Shown: piece after piece, positions 58,793 to 64,000 of the stretch
Layout: each line of letters starts with the position of its first letter
How positions within the stretch are numbered: position 1 is the first letter of the stretch
From: Polytrichum commune
Lineage: Eukaryota > Streptophyta > Polytrichopsida > Polytrichales > Polytrichaceae
Length of the DNA stretch: 64,000 bases
Assembly (NCBI GenBank): GCA_950295325.1
Contig: OX485805.1
Coordinates: 13,486,501 to 13,550,500 of the forward strand
Direction: 5' to 3'
Program-made: the position numbers and the translations under genes
Notes under the pieces: generated by a model
What the model saw: the letters and a program-made list of their open reading frames with translations, nothing else
Databases searched by the model: none
Told to the model about the DNA's origin: nothing

Positions 58793-59784
58793 TATGAGCC
58801 CAAAATGGTTGCTCATATTTGTTTTATGTTTAGAACTTATTTAGAATTGCATTTGAGGTCATTATTGAAATATCAAAAAGTATAAAAAGAGTGAGGCTTG
58901 GTGTGAATTTATGTTTTAGGCCTTAAGCCTATTTTGTGTGGTTAATTAGAAGCTTAGTGGCATTAGGGAGTGTTTTGGTTAAGTTAGTAGTCTTTGATGA
59001 AGCAAGGGGAAGGGCCTTGGGTTTAAATGTTTGATTTAGAACATGTTCTTGTTGGTTTAGGGGGTGAGGGTTTAGTGGATAGGATAAGGTCCTACTAAGT
59101 AGGAGAGGGTTAAGGGGTTTGTGGTTTTGGGTGCCTTCTCCCTCTCTCCTCTCCTCTCTTCTTTTTTCTCTTCCTCTTCTCTCCCTCTCTATCTCTCTCT
59201 CCCTCTTCTCTAGGAATTTGAGCTCTTAGAGCTAGGAAAAATGTGGGAATTAGGTAGGGGGCTTAGTGGAATTAGTTAGGAGCCTGCTGGAATTCGGTGG
59301 GACTGTGGCCGAACTAGGAGCCTGCTGGGATTGGGCGGAGACTGTGGCCGAACTAGGAGCCTGCTGGGATTTGGTGGAGACTGTGGCCGAGCTTAGGAGC
59401 CTCTGAAATTTAGTAACCGGGTAGGAGGCCGGGTATGGACCCTTGATGGGCCCGGTCGTGAGTTCGATCGGATATGGCAAAGGCCAAGGGCCTAGGGCAT
59501 TAGGGGAATTTAGTTTCACATAAATAAGGGAGTGGCATAAGGGAATAAGTCTTAGTAGGGATTTGATTGTGGGGTTGTGAATTAGTGTAGGAGGAAAGGG
59601 ATAAACAGAGAAGAGCATTTTTCAATGCTTGTATTCTTATTATGGAATGAATTGGTGTGCAAGAATTGATGGGAATTGAATGGAGTTTAATGAAGTTGAT
59701 AAGAGGGAGCTATGCGAACATGAATGTGATACCCATTCCCTCACCCGGACTAGGACGCTTAAGGGTGGGTGGTTTGGCCTCACA
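58793..59784 (+). mobile_element. Solo LTR 4 (family TGTGAGCC), target duplication AGTAT
   Basis: It starts TATGAGCCCAAAATGG and ends GGTGGTTTGGCCTCACA, flanked by AGTAT on both sides (58788-58792 and 59785-59789). A TATAAAAAGAG lies at about 58880, a TC-rich tract at 59140-59215, and a minisatellite at 59275-59405. A conserved GAGAAGAGCATTTTTCAATG block at 59609 precedes the end. Same family as LTRs 1-3; no internal genes. Confidence 0.88.
59275..59405. repeat. Minisatellite inside solo LTR 4 (about 39 bp, 3-4 units)
   Basis: Units of GAACTAGGAGCCTGCTGGGA plus TTGGGCGGAGACTGTGGCC. The sequence is unlike the arrays in LTR 1 and LTR 2. Confidence 0.85.
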
Positions 59785-60239
59785 AGTATGTACCAATTTC
59801 ACTTTGCATATACACGGGAGGCAATTATTGGAGACAAAAATTCCACAAATAAATATAAGTGGGTTCAATGATAATTTGTAGTCAATATTTCAAAATATAT
59901 CCAAATCAGTCAGTCTCTGCCACATTTACAATCACACATGTGGAGGTTCAATTTCCCATCAATATATAAACTACCTAATTATGAAAGGTTTGTTGCAATC
60001 CTCCATGATAGCCTTGATTGCTTCTATAGGCCACCTTTACCGGTGGGAGCTTTGCGCCATCCAAAGGTTTTTTTTTATGGACTGCATGGTTTTTCTACCT
60101 GCTTGTCCGCCCTCTTCGTTGCAGGCTCCTCATGGTTCACCTCGTCATCCAATTGAACATGTCGTTCTTGACACACTCCAATCTTCATAACCTGTAGACA
60201 CCCCTTCCACACATGGCGGTTACACATCGCACACATTCG

Positions 60240-60500
60240 ACATTCTATGACGGGTCATTGTTACATGAATTTTCTTATTTGTGACACGTCCTTGTAATAT
60301 TTGGCATTTTATGACGAGTCTTTGTTATACACATTGGACATTTTATGACATTACTTTGCAACACATAATTCACAATTTTATGACTTGTCCCAGTGATACA
60401 AGACAATTTATAACAAGCCCTTATCGCTTTCATCAGTTTATAACAAGTCCATCTTATATACAATCCACGTTTTATGATGCGACATTATTATACATCCTTC
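60240..60500. repeat. Degenerate tandem repeat (about 30-42 bp)
   Basis: A phrase TTTTATGAC(G/A) then AGTC, TTGT or TTAT, and ACA is repeated six to eight times with variable spacing, for example at about 60307, 60343, 60385 and 60480. The plus-strand peptide (FMTSLCYTHW, FYDITLQH, FITSPY) is a by-product. Confidence 0.6.
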
Positions 60501-60559
60501 TCGTATGTGCCAACCGAAGCGACCAAAAATAACATGCGGATGGTTATTTGTGACACGTC

Positions 60560-61200
60560 TTTTTCTCTCGCCAATGCACGCGGGGTAGGACATGCCTTCT
60601 GGTCCGCCAAGAGCTTCTCCGCCTCGCCCTTCCTTTTCTTGGTTGTTTGTTTGTCATTTCTTGTTGGAGGTTGGCTGCTTGTATTTGTTGTGGTGATAAG
60701 CAGGGGCTCGGTTGCAGCAGTCTTCCAGTGTGCACAAATTTTGCGGACTTCCCACTTGCCCTCTTGTCCTAGTAATTCACATGAACGGTGTATTAGTGTT
60801 GCATGTTTCTATTGGAGGGATAAAATTGCTACAACAATGACGTTCTAAGCATGAATTCAAAGCCCGTATCTGAGGTGATGCATCCGCTACCTCTGCTATG
60901 GTTCCCACTTCCGAAGAAGTTGGTGGCACCCCACCCCCCGTGTTTTGCTTGTGGACCTCGTGGAGAAGCTCTTCACTATAGCCTTCATATCCTCCAACTC
61001 CCCCTTCACATTGTCGTGGAAGTTGTGCAGCTCACTCCGCACCTCTGCGAGGCCTCTATCTCCCACTCTCACATTTGGGAGTGGTCGTCTTGAAGATGAC
61101 GAGCGGTTGTGGCCTCATTTTCCCGGTGTCGCAAGCTCGGTTTCGATCTCCGGCTGCGTGGGGGGACGATCCAAATCTGCGGCCTGTGAGAGAAACAACT
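60560..61200 (-). other. Possible remnant of a charged, coiled-coil-like coding region
   Basis: The minus strand has broken frames with KKRKGEAEKLLADQKA near 60640-60590 and ELHNFHDNVKGELEDMKAIV near 61050-60980. Composition and heptad-like spacing suggest a lost protein, perhaps transposon-derived. I could not assign a family and stops separate the pieces. Confidence 0.25.
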
Positions 61201-61299
61201 ATCTATCCGTGAATATTTTGCAAAGGTATTAATACCCACCTACTCCAATCTTAGTGAAGACAATGGCTCCCGAACCCGTGGAATGTGTGGTTTCATTTT

Positions 61300-61460
61300 G
61301 TGAATTCACAAAGTTATATGACTCTCACAATATGATTGGAATGAGTGACATGATTGTGGGGAGTCATATCATCCATATTCTACCTTTATACGACTGGAGT
61401 GAGTATGTATAGTTATATGACTCGGCATATATGATTGCATGAAGTCACGTGCTTGTACTG
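61300..61460. other. Cluster of TATGACT inverted motifs
   Basis: TATATGACTC and GAGTCATAT pairs form several possible hairpins (61315-61372, 61410-61450). Similar motifs are present at 55345-55830. Origin unknown. Confidence 0.4.
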
Positions 61461-61607
61461 TGAACCCTTTGAGTGGCCCACCACTCCGCGGGATCACTTT
61501 TAGTTAGAATGTTAGCATTAAAAGTTAGAAGTGATAGGGAATTTAGGGAAAATTAGTTCATTTAGCATTTAGCCTAGAAGAAGGAAGGTGAAAATGAAAC
61601 TAAATAG

Positions 61608-61659
61608 TACTAGAAAGGAAAATTGGCAAGATTGCTAAGGGGGCTAGCAAGGGTTGCGA
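61608..61659. repeat. Truncated copy of the TGTCGC hairpin unit (inverted relative to 63569)
   Basis: It reads CTAGAAAGGAAAATTGGC ... GGGGGCTAGCAAGGGTTGCGACA on the plus strand, the reverse complement of the unit at 63569-63634, with the left 14 bases or so missing. Confidence 0.75.
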
Positions 61660-62280
61660 CAACGAACTTGAGCACGGGCGGTGAAGAGAACTTCGTCTTA
61701 AGCTCCCCAAAGACTTGGTGACAAGGCTCATCCCGCTCTTGGGATAGCCATTTCTTTCACAAGTCGGACAAGGTCGGACAACCATCGAGCTTCATGCTCT
61801 CATATGCAATGGCCCTCCATCTTGGATCAACATCCGCCAATGGTAAAGTCCTTCGCCTCTATGTGCATCTCAAAATGCTTGTGAAAACCCGGGAACTTGA
61901 CCACATCTTGTGAAGAGAACTTGTTCTTAAGCTCCCCAAAGGCTTGGTGACAAAGCTCATCCCACTCTTGGAATAGTCATTTTTCTTTAACAAGTTGAGG
62001 ATGGTCCTAGCAACCTTAGAAAAATCTCGAATGAAGTGGTGGTAGTAGTTGGCTAGGCCAACCAATGACCTAAGCCATTTTTGAGTCAAGGGCCAATTCT
62101 CCTCTTGGATTGCCTTGACATTATTTATGTTCGTTCACCAACTTCATTTGTCACCACATACCTCAATAACTTAATCTCTCGTTGACCAAAGTTGTTTTCC
62201 ACTCCTTGGCGGTAGCTTTTTGAGCAACACGTTGGTGAATACATCCTTGTACCTCACCAACATCCCACAAATGTGATTTG
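61660..62280 (-). pseudogene. Ty3/gypsy pol fragment (RT end / RNase H start), rearranged
   Basis: The minus strand encodes WLRSLVGLANYYHHFIRDFS at about 62085-62025, the conserved RT-RNase H junction of gypsy elements, then FGELKNKFSS-type text. A block of about 75 bases (AAGAG(T/C)GGGATGAG with TTGTCACCAAG) is duplicated at 61690-61765 and 61925-62000. At 62270-62160 the text RYKDVF and LPPR marks the start of RT, so the RT core is deleted between the two. Confidence 0.75.
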
Positions 62281-63039
62281 GAGGAGGCCCATCTTTCCTA
62301 GCCTCCCCATAAGTTCCTTAGAGTTGCTCCAATTGAACCACAACCATTATTATTATTTTTTCTCATTTATTCATTTGGTCCATGAAGACCAAATTCGACT
62401 TGGTTCCTCCTACCATAGGAGTCCTTGTCAATTTGTAAATCAATTCTTTGCCATCATGGCACATCATAAATGCACCGAAAGCTCACTGGCTTGCGCCTCA
62501 CATCTACCATGTGAGTTTCAAAGAAGATGACCTTTACAATGACATGCACCTTATTTATTTCACATAGTGTGAAATCTTGACAAAATTCTAATGTCCCACA
62601 TTGAAAGGTTCCATGCATTGGCGCCTCTTTTGCCTCATGCGGTTGCCCTTTGCAAACCGCACCTTGGTGGGTTTGCCCGCTCTATCAATCGGCAAGCCCC
62701 AACTCCCTTGTGAGTTTTGGGCTCAAGAAGGAGTGGTAGCCTCTTTGTCAACCCATGAGACATTTCTCTTATTCATTTGAGCCTCAAGGTACAAAAGACT
62801 TGGCCTCGGCTTAAGGCTACTAGCCTTGGCCACAAAGCCATCGTCTTACATTTAGTCCGCGGCAACAACATAATTTGCCTTGGTCCGCAAAGTGAACTTT
62901 TAACATTCCGTCCGCGGCACAAGTATTATTTGGTTTGGTACCTATCTCCTCTCAACGTCCATTATTGTTAGGCACCGACAAATTTCTTCTCGGGGTCATC
63001 GGTTTTAATGCTCGTGGCAATTTTGATGATGCCCGCCAC
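62281..63039 (-). other. Degenerate gypsy internal sequence
   Basis: Lies between pol and gag fragments of a minus-strand gypsy element. No single domain can be recognised; it probably held the gag end and protease. Confidence 0.35.
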
Positions 63040-63500
63040 AACCTCAATAAACTTTGGAAATTTGAACTTGGTATTCACCACCCGCTTCTAAAACCTCACC
63101 TAAAATGATGCATTTCTTACAAAGCTCGTCCATTTTAGGTGTATCCTTCATTTGTGCGTTTGAATTGCGCACATAGGCCTTAAGAGGCCGCGGGTGCCTC
63201 ATTTGCACCAAGTTCATTCCAACATCATCACCTTCTAAGCATTTTGGATTGGAATTCCAATCCAACATTAATACCCTCCAAGGTTTTAAGTGCATTCGGT
63301 ATTCTAGGCCCCAAATACTTTTTGAGGTTTGCGGGAGCCCTTTTCAAAGCACTCCTCCATTTTCCTTACCGAATCCACCTTCGTGCCCACCATTGTCATT
63401 AGAACCAATGGTATGGTCAAACTCCACTTGCACATGATCCTTGTTCCAATTTGAGCCTCACAACCTTTTGGAAACTTCAGGCTCACCATCATAACCCGCA
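63040..63500 (-). pseudogene. gypsy gag-like fragment
   Basis: The minus strand contains LKAYVRNSNAQMKDTPKMDE with a following KKCIILG, a phrase I associate with plant gypsy gag, plus shifted-frame pieces up to 63500. It lies between the primer site at 63552-63563 and the pol fragments, as expected for gag. Confidence 0.6.
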
Positions 63501-63551
63501 TTTTTTATAGCCATGTTTCCCTCAAAGTGCAAGCTCAAAATTTGGAACCCT

Positions 63552-63563
63552 GCTCTGATACCA
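63552..63563 (-). other. Primer binding site for tRNA-iMet
   Basis: The minus strand reads TGGTATCAGAGC, the usual plant retrotransposon primer site complementary to the 3' end of initiator tRNA-Met. It lies five bases from the TGTCGC hairpin unit at 63569-63634, the place expected next to a 5' LTR. Confidence 0.8.
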
Positions 63564-63568
63564 CCACG

Positions 63569-63634
63569 TGTCGCAACCCTTGCTAGCCCCCTTACAATCT
63601 TGCCAATTTTCATTTTCTAGCAAGGGTTGCGACA
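63569..63634 (-). repeat. 66-bp TGTCGC hairpin unit next to a PBS (candidate very short LTR)
   Basis: TGTCGCAACCCTTGCTAG at the left and CTAGCAAGGGTTGCGACA at the right are perfect 18-base inverted repeats around a 30-base loop. Both ends obey the LTR rule TG...CA. The same unit, with its right arm decayed, begins the 970-bp LTRs A-C, and a truncated inverted copy ends at 61659. Confidence 0.7.
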
Positions 63635-63811
63635 AAATCTCATATAGTTGGCATTAGAATGACATGGTTGGATGACTGGAAAGACACGTCTGCAATGACA
63701 TGGCGTGACAGCCACGTCGCCTAATGACATGGAAGGGAGGCAATGTCGTGGAGGGCCATGTCATCACGCCATGACACGTGTAACCCACATGTTTATGACT
63801 GTCCTCTACTC

Positions 63812-64000
63812 GGGGGGGGGGGCAGTGTGTTAAAAAGTTAAGGATATAGGTGCGAACAACCACTATTTTATGGGGGGGTATTACTTTCAATTATTATTTT
63901 TTTCACATGCTATCATTATGTAAATTTCTACTTTGGGTTAATAGAAAAATGGCTTGCATTACTTATAATTCCAAATTACCTATTATTCCATACCCTATAG
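63812..64000. mobile_element. Second copy of the G-run MITE, reverse orientation, cut by the window edge
   Basis: CTCGGGGGGGGGGCAGTGTG followed by TTAAAAAGTTAAGG, TAGGTGCGAACAACCACT and so on is the reverse complement of about 38396-38595. High identity suggests recent activity. Confidence 0.8.

Noticed and set aside
60281-60532. Plus-strand frame of 83 residues
   Set aside because: Translation of a degenerate TTTTATGAC repeat; no protein features.
1-64000. tRNA, rRNA, telomeric TTTAGGG arrays and organelle genes
   Set aside because: Looked for while reading both strands; no convincing cloverleaf, rRNA core or telomere repeat was found. A tRNAscan-SE and Infernal run would settle it.

Overview
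The window looks like nuclear DNA of a land plant, most probably a moss or another seedless plant. It is AT-rich, intron-bearing and crowded with decayed plant-type transposable elements. The best lineage clue is a gene whose protein joins a kinase domain to NB-ARC and LRR domains. That architecture (PNL) is established knowledge for mosses; applying it here is inference. No bacterial operons, tRNA, rRNA or CRISPR structures were seen.

Layout. 1-0.65 kb (minus): 3' part of an unidentified acidic-N-terminus protein running off the left edge. 2-11 kb: non-coding repeats and a degenerate PIF/Harbinger transposase (about 7-8 kb, minus). 11.2-12.8 kb: 3' part of a non-LTR retrotransposon (RNase H, zinc motif, a possible REL-type nuclease domain) with a TTC tail. 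14.2-14.6 kb: a Harbinger-type MITE with a TTA target duplication. 16.06-16.27 kb (minus): an intact 68-residue RAMP4/SERP1 gene, the clearest housekeeping gene, with a probable 5' UTR intron reaching about 17.8 kb. 18.4-22.2 kb (minus): a degenerate DUF7869-type gene split by a solo LTR. 23.8-24.1 kb: a CACTA-type foldback MITE. 24.7-26.2 kb: a second, poorer non-LTR retrotransposon copy. 26.8-32.2 kb: remains of a Ty3/gypsy chromovirus and three related solo LTRs. 30.4-34.1 kb (plus): a second DUF7869-type pseudogene, also split by a solo LTR. 34.6-42.1 kb: repeats, including a 256-bp tandem array cut by a MITE and another solo LTR. 43.4-55.4 kb: the kinase-NB-ARC-LRR locus. 55.4-64 kb: a strict 178-bp tandem repeat, another solo LTR, gypsy fragments with a tRNA-iMet primer site, and a second copy of the G-run MITE.

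Main result. The receptor locus has clean GT-AG exons with phase-0 junctions for the kinase and NB-ARC parts, followed by about 46 nearly identical 24-residue LRRs. Inside the array there is an exact nine-unit (648-bp) internal duplication. A 2-bp deletion after that duplication creates an early stop, and a 1.2-kb solo LTR with target duplication GAGGT interrupts the array further on. The locus is either a pseudogene or a shortened receptor of about 1495 residues. A second result is a family of four solo LTRs, each with a perfect 5-bp target duplication. Three of them carry a different minisatellite at the same internal position.
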